NCBI GenBank assembly: GCA_027489965.1
Contig: JAIXZA010000131.1
Location: forward strand, 1-64,000
DNA length: 64,000 nucleotides
DNA from: Verrucomicrobiaceae bacterium
GTDB lineage: Bacteria; Verrucomicrobiota; Verrucomicrobiia; Verrucomicrobiales; Verrucomicrobiaceae
Direction of reading: 5' to 3'
The first letter of the stretch is position 1. Every line of letters starts with the position of its first letter. Below the pieces are notes generated by a model. It had not been told where the DNA came from. It did no database searches and saw only the letters and a list, made by a program, of their open reading frames with translations. Shown here piece after piece: positions 33,454-41,413 of this stretch. The position numbers were made by a program, and so were the translations under genes.

Positions 33454-35001
33454 ATGAAAAAACCTGTAGTTCTGATTATCCGTGACGGCTGGGGCATTAA
33501 CCCAGGTGGCAAAGCCCAAGCTGTGGCCAATGGCGATGCGACCCTGCTGGCCAAGACTCCTTTCCACGATCATCTCTACAGCACCTATCCGCGCGGCACC
33601 GTCAACGCCAGTGGTGAGGATGTCGGCCTGCCTGATGGCCAAATGGGCAACAGCGAAGTCGGCCATCTGAATCTCGGAGCCGGTCGCGTCGTTTATCAGG
33701 ACCTCACTCGCATCAACAAAAGCATCCGCGACGGCGAACTAGCGCAGATGCCCATCCTCGTGGATGCCTTTAACAAAGCCAAAGGCAAGCGCCTGCACTT
33801 CCTCGGTCTCATCAGTGATGGCGGCGTGCATTCCCATCAGGATCACCTCGCCGCAATCTGCGATGCTGCCAAAGCTGCCGGCGTCGAAGACCTCATGGTC
33901 CACGCCATCACCGACGGCCGCGACACCTCACCGACCGGCGGTGCCGCCTACATGGCCAAGCTGGAAAAAGACCTCGCCCCCAGCGGAGCCAAAATCGCCA
34001 CCGTGATCGGTCGCTACTACGCCATGGATCGTGATACCCGTTGGGAGCGCAACAAGCTCGCCTGGGACGCCATCGTGCTTGGCCGTGGTGAAGTCCGCAC
34101 CGATCTCCCCAGCGCCGCCGTTCAGGCCGCCTATCCGACGGACCCTCGCGGAGACGAGTTCATGCAGCCCATGATTTTCAGCAACGCCAATGAGCAACGC
34201 ATTCGCGATGGCGATGTCATCTTGTGGTTTAACTTCCGCGCTGATCGCGCCCGCCAGCTCAGTGAGGCTTTCTTGAAACCCGACTTCTCTGGCTTCGACC
34301 GCGAAGTGACTCCCAAGGTTGAATACTACACCCTCACTGAATACGACGCCACGTACACCGACTACGGTGCCAACGTCATCTTCAGCACCGCCACTCTGGC
34401 TAACAACCTCGGCCAAGTCGTCGCCGCCGCCGGACTCACCCAGCTCCGCGCTGCCGAGACCGAGAAATACCCGCACGTCACCTTCTTCTTCAACAGCGGC
34501 GTCGAAGAGCCCAATGTCGGCGAAGACCGCTATCTCGCCATTTCACCCAAAGAAGTGCCCACCTACGACAAAAAGCCCCAGATGAGCGCTCCCGACCTCA
34601 CCTTTGAAGTGCTGCGTCGGCTAGAAAAATACGACCTCGTCATCATGAACTACGCCAATCCCGACATGGTCGGCCACACCGGCATCGTGGAGGCCGGCGT
34701 TCATGCCTGTGAAACCATCGACTTCGGTGTGAAACTGATCGTGGAAAAAGTGCTGGAACTCGGCGGCAGTCTGTTCATCACCGCCGACCACGGTAACTGC
34801 GAGCAAATGCGCAACGCTGACGGCAGCCCGCACACCGCCCACACCACCAACCTCGTCCACGGCATCTACGTCGCCGCCGATTCCGACAGCGTCACCGTGA
34901 AAAACGGCAAACTTGCCGACATCGCTCCGACCCTGCTGGACATGCTCGGTGTGGCGAAGTCTGCTGAGATGACTGGGGAGAGTTTGCTTGTGCGGAAGTA
35001 A
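33454..35001 (+). CDS. gpmI: 2,3-bisphosphoglycerate-independent phosphoglycerate mutase
   Basis: A 515-residue cytosolic enzyme that interconverts 3- and 2-phosphoglycerate in glycolysis using two metal ions. The N-terminal metal site is VVLIIRDGWG (D11) and the phosphoserine nucleophile is S67 in GQMGNSEVGHLNLG. HSHQDH, DGRDTSP and IGRYYAMDRD are further signatures, and ADHGNCEQM and HTTNLVHGIY close the metal core. ATG 33454 was chosen because the catalytic strand begins at residue 4; the ATG at 33433 and TTG at 33400 only add unconserved residues. The enzyme looks complete. It is followed after 22 bp by the toxin-antitoxin-phosphatase trio. Confidence 0.96.
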   Translation: MKKPVVLIIRDGWGINPGGKAQAVANGDATLLAKTPFHDHLYSTYPRGTVNASGEDVGLPDGQMGNSEVGHLNLGAGRVVYQDLTRINKSIRDGELAQMPILVDAFNKAKGKRLHFLGLISDGGVHSHQDHLAAICDAAKAAGVEDLMVHAITDGRDTSPTGGAAYMAKLEKDLAPSGAKIATVIGRYYAMDRDTRWERNKLAWDAIVLGRGEVRTDLPSAAVQAAYPTDPRGDEFMQPMIFSNANEQRIRDGDVILWFNFRADRARQLSEAFLKPDFSGFDREVTPKVEYYTLTEYDATYTDYGANVIFSTATLANNLGQVVAAAGLTQLRAAETEKYPHVTFFFNSGVEEPNVGEDRYLAISPKEVPTYDKKPQMSAPDLTFEVLRRLEKYDLVIMNYANPDMVGHTGIVEAGVHACETIDFGVKLIVEKVLELGGSLFITADHGNCEQMRNADGSPHTAHTTNLVHGIYVAADSDSVTVKNGKLADIAPTLLDMLGVAKSAEMTGESLLVRK

Positions 35002-35023
35002 TCAAAGCCATATATTTTCGCCC

Positions 35024-35236
35024 ATGAATCAGGCCATCACTATCCAAGTTCCTGCCGAACTTTCCGAGTGGCTAGACACTGAAGCCAAACGCAGTGGTGT
35101 CTCCCAGGGGAAGTTTGTTCGAGATCAGTTATTGAAAGCCCGCTCTGAGACGCACAGCAAAAAATTCATGAAACTAGCAGGCACCGTCAATGGCCCAAAA
35201 AATCTAAGTCAGCGTAAAGGCTTCTCCAATGCATGA
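35024..35236 (+). CDS. Ribbon-helix-helix antitoxin
   Basis: A 70-residue protein. The first half is a ribbon-helix-helix DNA-binding domain: strand AITIQVPAELSEWL, helix DTEAKRSGVSQG, then KFVRDQLLKA. The second half is a short basic toxin-binding tail. It would repress its own operon and neutralise the PIN toxin. The ATG at 35024 was chosen because it precedes the strand directly. The stop overlaps the toxin start as ATGA (35233-35236), typical of toxin-antitoxin pairs. Confidence 0.85.
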   Translation: MNQAITIQVPAELSEWLDTEAKRSGVSQGKFVRDQLLKARSETHSKKFMKLAGTVNGPKNLSQRKGFSNA

Positions 35237-35637
35237 AGGGGATTGCCGATACCGGCTTCCTCGTTGCTTTTGCCAATCGAGGAGACTCCCATCATGATTG
35301 GGCTGTTGAAGTAGCTCGTAAAGTCACGGAACCCTTGCTGACTTGTGAAGCTGTTTTAGCAGAAACGACCTTTCATTTAGGGGACGCTGCGTTGGTTCTA
35401 AAAATGATTGAGCACGGGCTCGTGCGTCTTGCCTTTGAGGCAGGCGAGCACCTCCCGCAACTCAAGGATCTAGCCAAGCGATATGCTGACCGTTCACCCG
35501 ATTTCGCTGACCTGTGCCTTGTCAGAATGAGCGAGTTATACCCGAAGCACTTAGTCATCACTGTTGACAGCGACTTTCTTGTTTATCGCCGTAATAAACG
35601 TGAGGCCATTCCTCTCATTTCTCCGCCTGTGGAATGA
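35233..35637 (+). CDS. PIN-domain ribonuclease toxin (VapC-like)
   Basis: A 134-residue PIN-domain protein. The acidic residues expected to hold a metal ion are in place: D6 (GIADTGFL), E44 (AETTF), D93 (FADLCL) and D112/D114 (TVDSDF). Such toxins cleave RNA and arrest growth when their antitoxin is lost. It follows the antitoxin with a 4-bp overlap and itself overlaps the next gene by 4 bp (35634-35637), so three genes are translationally linked. The target RNA cannot be predicted. Its length and motif set look intact. Confidence 0.88.
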   Translation: MKGIADTGFLVAFANRGDSHHDWAVEVARKVTEPLLTCEAVLAETTFHLGDAALVLKMIEHGLVRLAFEAGEHLPQLKDLAKRYADRSPDFADLCLVRMSELYPKHLVITVDSDFLVYRRNKREAIPLISPPVE

Positions 35638-35972
35638 CGCGCCTTCTCTTCCTCTGTTCCCGCAATCACTGGCGTAGCCCGACGGCAGAGGCGGTTTATC
35701 GGGATGATCCGCGTGTCGAAGTAAGTTCAGCTGGAGTGAGCAGCGCGGCGCGCCGCAAGGTGTCTGAAAAATTACTGCTCTGGGCAGATCTCATCCTGGT
35801 AATGGAACATTGGCAGAAAAAACGCCTGCGAGAGGATTTCCCAGACCTCTATCCCGACCTCACTGTGGAAGTTCTGGATATACCTGATGATTACGAATTC
35901 ATGGATCCAGCACTGATTGAACTGATCAGAGAGCGTGTGGAGCCGTTGATCGTTTCATCTGAGCTTCAATGA
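35634..35972 (+). CDS. Small low-molecular-weight protein-tyrosine-phosphatase-like protein
   Basis: A 112-residue protein with the phosphatase loop C8-S-R-N-H-W-R14-S (CX5RS) right at the N-terminus and an acidic loop DIPDDYEFMDP (residues 82-92) that could supply the general acid. Low-molecular-weight phosphatases are usually about 150 residues, so this belongs to a shortened subgroup. It begins inside the stop of the PIN toxin gene (ATGA), making it the third gene of a toxin-antitoxin operon. Possible roles are dephosphorylation or other processing of the toxin-antitoxin pair or of a kinase target; this is inference from context. Confidence 0.82.
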   Translation: MTRLLFLCSRNHWRSPTAEAVYRDDPRVEVSSAGVSSAARRKVSEKLLLWADLILVMEHWQKKRLREDFPDLYPDLTVEVLDIPDDYEFMDPALIELIRERVEPLIVSSELQ

Positions 35973-36000
35973 GCGGCTGAGAGATTAGTCATCTCATCCT

Positions 36001-36034
36001 AATGATTAAAACAAATTAATCATAATTAATCATT
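36001..36034. promoter_or_regulatory. AT-rich inverted and direct repeats upstream of the PEP-CTERM gene
   Basis: AATGATTAA at 36001-36009 and its exact complement TTAATCATT at 36026-36034 flank a further TTAATCAT copy, all in a very AT-rich patch unlike the surrounding sequence. Three half-sites in 34 bp suggest a regulator binding site about 115 bp before the ATG at 36148. No factor can be named. Confidence 0.45.
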
Positions 36035-36147
36035 ATTTCAATAAATCGACTTGCCTACAGATCGTTGTTGGCCATTATTTCCAGAATTGAAACCAGATTC
36101 TGAGAATTACCTCATTTCTGCGCCAATAAGATCACTTAGCTCGACTC

Positions 36148-36864
36148 ATGAAAGCCCTACTTCTTTTAAGCCTCGCCTCTGCTTTTCTAGTACAGACTGC
36201 TTTTGCGGCAACTCTGGTGAAGTATGATTTCAATAACGTCCCAAACGTTAACTCACCGAATAAGCCCAGCGCGTTCAGTCCCTGTGTATTACCGAGCGAT
36301 CTCTATGAGTGCTGTCTGACTCCCGCTCTTTTCACGACAGGCGGGCCTGATGGCACCGCCTTCCGTAGCTATTCAGGCTGGGACATGACGCAGTATGATC
36401 CTAATGTTTACTTCAACCGTGACGCCCTCTACCAATGGCCTGCGACACTCGGATTCACCGTTACTCCCGAAGCACAAAGCATCGGCGCTTTCACGGGATT
36501 TAACATCGATCTCAAAAGAGCTGATGCCCAATCACCCAATACGATCATGGCTTCAATCTTCTGGGAAGATTCCGCAGGAACTATCCAGCAACGCAATAGC
36601 GGAGCAATCGACATCTCCTCGTTCACCTCATGGACAAATGTGAGCTTTGCTGACACTTTTGGGACTGCACCACTCCCCACGGGCGTGGATTTCGGGGGCG
36701 AAACTTTCCGATTCGAACTCTATGCTTGGGGTGGCAGTGGATCACTCTACCTCGACAATGTGACCCTTTCCGGCGATTGCGCTCCAGTGCCTGAGCCAGG
36801 TGCAGTCGTTCTTTTGGGGGTTTCGGGTATCCTGTTCGGCCTGCGCCGCCGCCGTCAGCGCTGA
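36148..36864 (+). CDS. PEP-CTERM sorting-domain exported protein
   Basis: A 238-residue exported protein: signal peptide MKALLLLSLASAFLVQTAFA, a beta-rich body (TLVKYDFNNVPNVN through SGSLYLDNVTLSG) and a C-terminal PEP-CTERM signal. The signal has VPEPG, the hydrophobic stretch AVVLLGVSGILFGL and the basic tail RRRRQR. These tails are recognised by an exosortase (XrtA/EpsH type) and the protein is released to an extracellular matrix. The body resembles PEP-CTERM proteins of jelly-roll, carbohydrate-binding type; paired cysteines (SPCVLPSDLYECCL) suggest disulfides. No exosortase gene is in the window. Confidence 0.85.
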   Translation: MKALLLLSLASAFLVQTAFAATLVKYDFNNVPNVNSPNKPSAFSPCVLPSDLYECCLTPALFTTGGPDGTAFRSYSGWDMTQYDPNVYFNRDALYQWPATLGFTVTPEAQSIGAFTGFNIDLKRADAQSPNTIMASIFWEDSAGTIQQRNSGAIDISSFTSWTNVSFADTFGTAPLPTGVDFGGETFRFELYAWGGSGSLYLDNVTLSGDCAPVPEPGAVVLLGVSGILFGLRRRRQR

Positions 36865-36945
36865 TATTGTAAAGGTCAGAGTCAAACTAGTGAGTTGCGG
36901 AAAACGCAGGCAGCCGCCACATTTACGGCCCACCAGTTCCGCCTC

Positions 36946-38043
36946 ATGATTTTCCGCGCGATTCTCGCTGCTACTCTGACCCTATCCATCTGCGCTCAAG
37001 GAGCGGTGACGGGTAAACTATGGGGGATGACTGCGGCCGGCAAATCGGTCGATCTTTTTACACTAACAAACGCCAAGGGAACGACAGCCCAAGTGACAAA
37101 TTATGGCGGCATCATCGTCGCTATCAAGATCCCTGACAAAGCGGGTAAAATCGCCGATATCGTGCTTGGCTTTGATTCGCTAGCACCCTATCTGGGCAAA
37201 CATCCGCATTTTGGCTGCCTGACAGGACGCTATGCCAACCGTATCGGAGGAGCCAGCTTCACTCTCGATGGTGTGGAGTATCAGGTGACTGCTAACTCAG
37301 GAAAGAATCACATTCATGGCGGCAAGGCCAACTTTGCCACCATCGTCTGGGAAGCTCGCATCTTAGCCGAAGAAAACGCTCTGGAACTCCGCTACACCAG
37401 TGCCGATGGCGAAGAAGGCTTCCCAGGTAAACTGGAATGCCGAGTGACCTATACCCTGACAGAGACCAACGAGCTTCAGATCAAATACCAGGCGACGACT
37501 GACAAACCCACCGTCGTAAACCTCACCAACCACAGCTACTTCAATCTGGCCGGTGAAGGCAGTGGTGATGTCCTAGGCCACGAGCTCATGATCCCCGCCG
37601 AAAAATTCACGGCCACCGATGATCCCCTGATTCCCACGGGTGAACTGGAGTCCGTAATCGGTACAGCGCTGGATTTCAGCACCCCACATTTGATCGGGGA
37701 GCGGATCGAGTCCACCTTTAAACCGCTGCTTCAAGGCAAAGGTTACGATCACAATTATGTGCTGAAAGGACAGGGCATGAAGCTGGCTGCGCGCGCCAGA
37801 GATCCTCAAAGCGGCCGCGTCATGGAAGTCTTCACCACAGAGCCTGGCGTGCAGCTTTATACGGGCAATCACCTCAAAGGCATCGCTGGCAAAAGCGGTT
37901 ACATCTACGAAAAACGACATGGCTTTTGCCTGGAGACACAAAAATTCCCAGACAGCCCAAACAAGCCACAGTTCCCCTCCGCAACCCTGCGGCCTGGTGA
38001 AACCTACCTGCACCAGACGACCTTTAAATTTTCTGCCGAGTGA
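36946..38043 (+). CDS. galM: Secreted aldose 1-epimerase
   Basis: A 365-residue mutarotase that interconverts alpha and beta anomers of hexoses such as galactose and glucose. Catalytic features are the N-terminal histidine in KNHIHGGKANF, the second histidine in VVNLTNHSYFNLAG and the glutamate in GFCLETQKFPDSP. The N-terminus (MIFRAILAATLTLSICAQGA) is a signal peptide, so the enzyme acts outside the cytoplasm, fitting sugar scavenging from polymers. ATG 36946 is the first ATG; an upstream in-frame TTG is less likely. Its stop overlaps the GTG of the phosphatase gene as GTGA (38040-38043). Confidence 0.92.
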   Translation: MIFRAILAATLTLSICAQGAVTGKLWGMTAAGKSVDLFTLTNAKGTTAQVTNYGGIIVAIKIPDKAGKIADIVLGFDSLAPYLGKHPHFGCLTGRYANRIGGASFTLDGVEYQVTANSGKNHIHGGKANFATIVWEARILAEENALELRYTSADGEEGFPGKLECRVTYTLTETNELQIKYQATTDKPTVVNLTNHSYFNLAGEGSGDVLGHELMIPAEKFTATDDPLIPTGELESVIGTALDFSTPHLIGERIESTFKPLLQGKGYDHNYVLKGQGMKLAARARDPQSGRVMEVFTTEPGVQLYTGNHLKGIAGKSGYIYEKRHGFCLETQKFPDSPNKPQFPSATLRPGETYLHQTTFKFSAE

Positions 38044-38861
38044 CCGCCCGCATCTTCCTTCCCGCCGACCTTAAGCCCTCTGCACAATCCTTTGTCCAAG
38101 AACAGGACTTCGCTGCGCGCCAATACCGTGGCAAACGGGATAACCAAGAAGATTACTACGCCTTTGCCGATGCCGCCGATCAGAACGAAAACTCCCTGGA
38201 GCGCATCCTGCTCGTCGTCGGAGATGGACTCGGTGCCCATGCTGGTGGCAGTGTCGCCAGCTATATCGGCGTGAACGCCTTTGTTCGTGCCTTTCACGAG
38301 CATCCCGGCTCCGCCAGTTGGCGATTACGGACAGCACTGGATACCGCCAATGATACCCTGGGATACATCACTTCAAAGATGCCTTCCGTTGCACCGCCCA
38401 TGGGGACAACGATGCTTTCGGTGCTCGCTTCCAATCATCAGATCGAATGGATCAGCGTGGGAGATTCACCGCTCTTTCTCTACCGTGAAGGCAAGCTACA
38501 CCGGCTGAATGCAGACCACTCATTGACGCCCATCCTCGAAGAACGCGTGAAACAGGGCCTCATGACTGCTGAGGAGGCCGCTGCCCATCCTGATCGACAC
38601 ACGCTTCAAAGCGCTTTGCTTGGCTACCCGATGGCGCTGATCGACTTCCCAAAAGAACCCTTACCTGTGAAGTCAGGCGACATCATCATCGCTGCCAGTG
38701 ATGGCATCTTCACCCTATCCGATAAAGCCCTGGAGGAATTACTCGGCTTTGGTCGCCACACGACTGCGGACAAAATCACAGACGCCATCCTATTCGCGAT
38801 TCGCCGCATCAACTACGAACGTCAGGACAATGCCACCATTGGTGTGATCAAGATCCCGTGA
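38040..38861 (+). CDS. PP2C-family (PPM) serine/threonine protein phosphatase
   Basis: A 273-residue metal-dependent phosphatase with ordered PPM motifs: RGKRDNQEDYY, VVGDGLGAHAGG, PMGTTMLSVL, SVGDSPLFLYREG, AASDGIFTLSD and RQDNATIGVI. The aspartates of VVGDG, SDG and QDN should bind the two Mg or Mn ions. It has a GTG start at 38040, supported by the GTGA overlap with galM and by the lack of a suitable in-frame ATG before the first motif. A cytosolic signalling phosphatase tightly coupled to a secreted epimerase is an unusual pair. Its stop (TGA 38859-38861) abuts the stop of the BioA-NifS fusion. Confidence 0.88.
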   Translation: MTARIFLPADLKPSAQSFVQEQDFAARQYRGKRDNQEDYYAFADAADQNENSLERILLVVGDGLGAHAGGSVASYIGVNAFVRAFHEHPGSASWRLRTALDTANDTLGYITSKMPSVAPPMGTTMLSVLASNHQIEWISVGDSPLFLYREGKLHRLNADHSLTPILEERVKQGLMTAEEAAAHPDRHTLQSALLGYPMALIDFPKEPLPVKSGDIIIAASDGIFTLSDKALEELLGFGRHTTADKITDAILFAIRRINYERQDNATIGVIKIP

Positions 38862-41309
38862 TCAGTTCATCTGCACTGGGCTAAAGAGCACATTTCTCTG
38901 ATCCATGATGTGCTGAGCTGCGCGTATCACCTCATTTGCAGCCCACAGAACCTCGTTTCTAGAGTTCATTCGAGACAAAGAAAAACGCAACGTGCAGCCA
39001 GCGTGAGCTGCATCATAGCCCATGGCCTCCAGCACATGAGACGGATGCAATGAGGCTGTGTGACAAGCCGATCCGCCGGAGCAGGCAAGGCCACGTTGAT
39101 CGAGCAAAATCAGCATCGCAGCCGCATCCACCCCAGGTAGGCAGACACTCGTTGTGTTGGGTAGCCTTAGCGCATTAGCACCGTGGATAATCACTGATGG
39201 CCAACCATGCTTCAGGCGCGCTTCAAACTCATCTCTCAGCGCAAAAAGATCTTTTGGCACCTCAAGGCAGATCAGTTCAGCCGCCTTTCCCATCGCCACA
39301 ATACCGGGCACATTTTCAGTGCCACTGCGTCGTCCTGACTCTTGCCCTCCGCCAATGATCAAAGGGCGAAACGGCACCCGTCGACTGACAAACAAAGCAC
39401 CACAGCCCTTCACCCCATGCATTTTGTGAGCACTAAGACTCAGGTAATCCGCCTGCAATTCCCGGACATCAATCGGCAGCTTCCCAGCCAATTGAACCGC
39501 ATCCACATGCACCAAAGCGCCAGCCGCATGAGCTAGCGACACGATCTCTGCCATTGGTGCAATAACGCCCGTTTCATTGTTCCCCCAGATCATCGACACC
39601 AAGGCGGTTTGCCCTGGTTCTAGAGCCTCTTTCAGCATTTCCAATTTGACCACTCCGTCGGCATTGACCGCCACACGTTTCACACGCCCGCCTTGCTGTT
39701 CCCAGCGCTCGGCTCCCTCCATCACCGCGGCATGCTCCACGGCACTGATGATCAGCAGCGGGCGCTCAGGCCATTCCTGCTGAGCAAAAAGAAGAACACT
39801 GTTGATGCTCTCCGTAGCTCCACTGGTAAAGACGATCTCTTCTGGTTCAGCACCGATCATCAATGAGACCTGTCGGCGCGCCTTTTCCACCGCGCGCTTA
39901 GCCCGTCGTCCGGCCGCATAGCTTGCCGAAGGATTGCCCCACTGCTCAGTTAAAAAAGGCTGCATAGCTTTCACCACCCGCGCATCCACTGGCGTTGTAG
40001 CATTGGCATCCAGATAACAAGGCGATTGGGACTTAGATAGAGACTGAACTGATGGCCTATCCTCGATACCTGCACGCAAGGCCTGCACCATGCGGGTCAA
40101 CTCTGATTCAGTCACCGAAAGCGGCGGCATCAACACCAAGGTATCGACCACAGGCCGCGTCAGCAGCCCATGCTTCCGTACTTGAAGACAAACCTTCACT
40201 CCGCGCATCTCTTCTGCGGCATAGGGACCAATCTCGATCCCAGCGATCAGGCCACATTGACGGATCTCCATGACCTCTGGCAAATCACGCAAACCTTCTA
40301 GAAGCTTAGTTAAATGAGCGATCTTCGCTGGCAAATTCTCCATCACGCGCTCCTCACGAAACACCTGCAAACTCCCCAGAGCTGCAGCACAGCCAAGTTG
40401 GTTCGCCGTATAACTATGGCCGTAATAAAAGGCACGTCCTGATCCCAGAAAGCCCTCAAAAACACGCTCCGTGGTCATTGTCGCCGCCAGCGGCAGATAG
40501 CCACCGGTCAGACCTTTCGCCAGACATAGGAAGTCAGGCACCACTCCTTCTTGCTGACAGGCAAACATCGTACCTGTCCGACCAAAGCCCGTCATCACTT
40601 CATCCAAAATCAAAAAGATGTCCCGCTCACGACACCAAGCGCTCAGCTTGGCCAGCATGCCCTTGGGCCACAGCCGCATTCCAGCACTACCTTGGATCAG
40701 AGGCTCAATAATGACGGCTGCCAAACGTGATGTTTGCTCATGCGTCAAAAGCTCCAGTGCAGTGAAGTCTGCTACACGCTGAACGCGATACCCAAAATCA
40801 TTGCCACTGCCTTTAAAAATGGGAATCCCCCCCACACTGGCAGCCCCCAGCGTGTCCCCATGATAGGCACGATCAAAGGCTAAGATCGTGTCACGCTCTG
40901 GGTGATCGTTTTGCTTCCAAAACTGCAAGGCCATGCGCATGGCACACTCAATGGCCGTGGAGCCATTGTCAGAAAAAAACACTCGATTCAAAGCACTCCC
41001 AGGAAGCAGACCCACCAACTGCTTCCCTAGCTCAATGGCAGGCTCATGCGTGAACCCCAAAAACGACGTGTGTGCCACACAATCCAATTGCTGATGAATC
41101 GCCGCTGTGATCGTCGGGTGAGCGTGGCCATGAATGTTTGTCCAGATACTGCTATTCCCATCCAGATACTCATTTCCATGCTGATCGGTCAGCGTGCAGC
41201 CTTGGCCAGAGACCAACATCAGTGGGTCATGATCCTCCGCACACCAAGCCTGCATGGGCGTGAAGGGATGCCAAAGATGGCGCTTTTCGAGTTGGAGCAG
41301 ATCAGTCAT
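38862..41309 (-). CDS. BioA-cysteine desulfurase fusion (DAPA aminotransferase fused to NifS/IscS)
   Basis: A single 815-residue frame with two complete PLP enzymes. Residues 1 to about 415 match BioA (8-amino-7-oxononanoate to 7,8-diaminopelargonate, using SAM as amino donor): RHLWHPFTPMQ, PLP-site D236 in LILDEVMTGFGRTG and Schiff-base K265 in LAKGLTGGYLPL. Residues 431-805 match cysteine desulfurase: YLDANATTPVD, TSGATESIN, K629 in SLSAHKMHGVKGCG, RRSGTENVPGI and the persulfide cysteine C749 in GLACSGGSACHTASLHPSHV. The 15-residue join (IEDRPSVQSLSKSQS) has no stop or frameshift. The start at 41309 precedes the BioA family opening; an upstream frame to 41432 only adds a cysteine-rich tail over the promoter. 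Biotin synthase rebuilds its Fe-S cluster with desulfurase sulfur, a possible rationale for the fusion. Confidence 0.93.
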   Translation of the reverse strand: MTDLLQLEKRHLWHPFTPMQAWCAEDHDPLMLVSGQGCTLTDQHGNEYLDGNSSIWTNIHGHAHPTITAAIHQQLDCVAHTSFLGFTHEPAIELGKQLVGLLPGSALNRVFFSDNGSTAIECAMRMALQFWKQNDHPERDTILAFDRAYHGDTLGAASVGGIPIFKGSGNDFGYRVQRVADFTALELLTHEQTSRLAAVIIEPLIQGSAGMRLWPKGMLAKLSAWCRERDIFLILDEVMTGFGRTGTMFACQQEGVVPDFLCLAKGLTGGYLPLAATMTTERVFEGFLGSGRAFYYGHSYTANQLGCAAALGSLQVFREERVMENLPAKIAHLTKLLEGLRDLPEVMEIRQCGLIAGIEIGPYAAEEMRGVKVCLQVRKHGLLTRPVVDTLVLMPPLSVTESELTRMVQALRAGIEDRPSVQSLSKSQSPCYLDANATTPVDARVVKAMQPFLTEQWGNPSASYAAGRRAKRAVEKARRQVSLMIGAEPEEIVFTSGATESINSVLLFAQQEWPERPLLIISAVEHAAVMEGAERWEQQGGRVKRVAVNADGVVKLEMLKEALEPGQTALVSMIWGNNETGVIAPMAEIVSLAHAAGALVHVDAVQLAGKLPIDVRELQADYLSLSAHKMHGVKGCGALFVSRRVPFRPLIIGGGQESGRRSGTENVPGIVAMGKAAELICLEVPKDLFALRDEFEARLKHGWPSVIIHGANALRLPNTTSVCLPGVDAAAMLILLDQRGLACSGGSACHTASLHPSHVLEAMGYDAAHAGCTLRFSLSRMNSRNEVLWAANEVIRAAQHIMDQRNVLFSPVQMN

Positions 41310-41322
41310 TTCCGGCTTAGCA

Positions 41323-41405
41323 GATCTAGCCTTAGCATGTCCATCGCAAACACTCCAGCAATCCCTTGCAGACCAGTTGCAAGCAAGCACGCCACAGGCT
41401 AGATC
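41323..41405. promoter_or_regulatory. Divergent promoter region between bioA-nifS and ribF, with an inverted repeat
   Basis: GATCTAGCC (41323-41331) and its exact complement GGCTAGATC (41397-41405) flank the 104-bp gap between the two divergent starts. A smaller CTTGCA and TGCAAG pair lies between them. The pattern could let one regulator act on both cofactor genes. It does not match the enterobacterial BirA operator, and no FMN riboswitch fold is seen. Confidence 0.35.
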
Positions 41406-41413
41406 AGACTCGC

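Noticed and set aside
41310..41413. FMN riboswitch upstream of ribF
   Set aside because: The gap is short and shows none of the conserved multi-helix FMN aptamer sequence; only simple inverted repeats are present.
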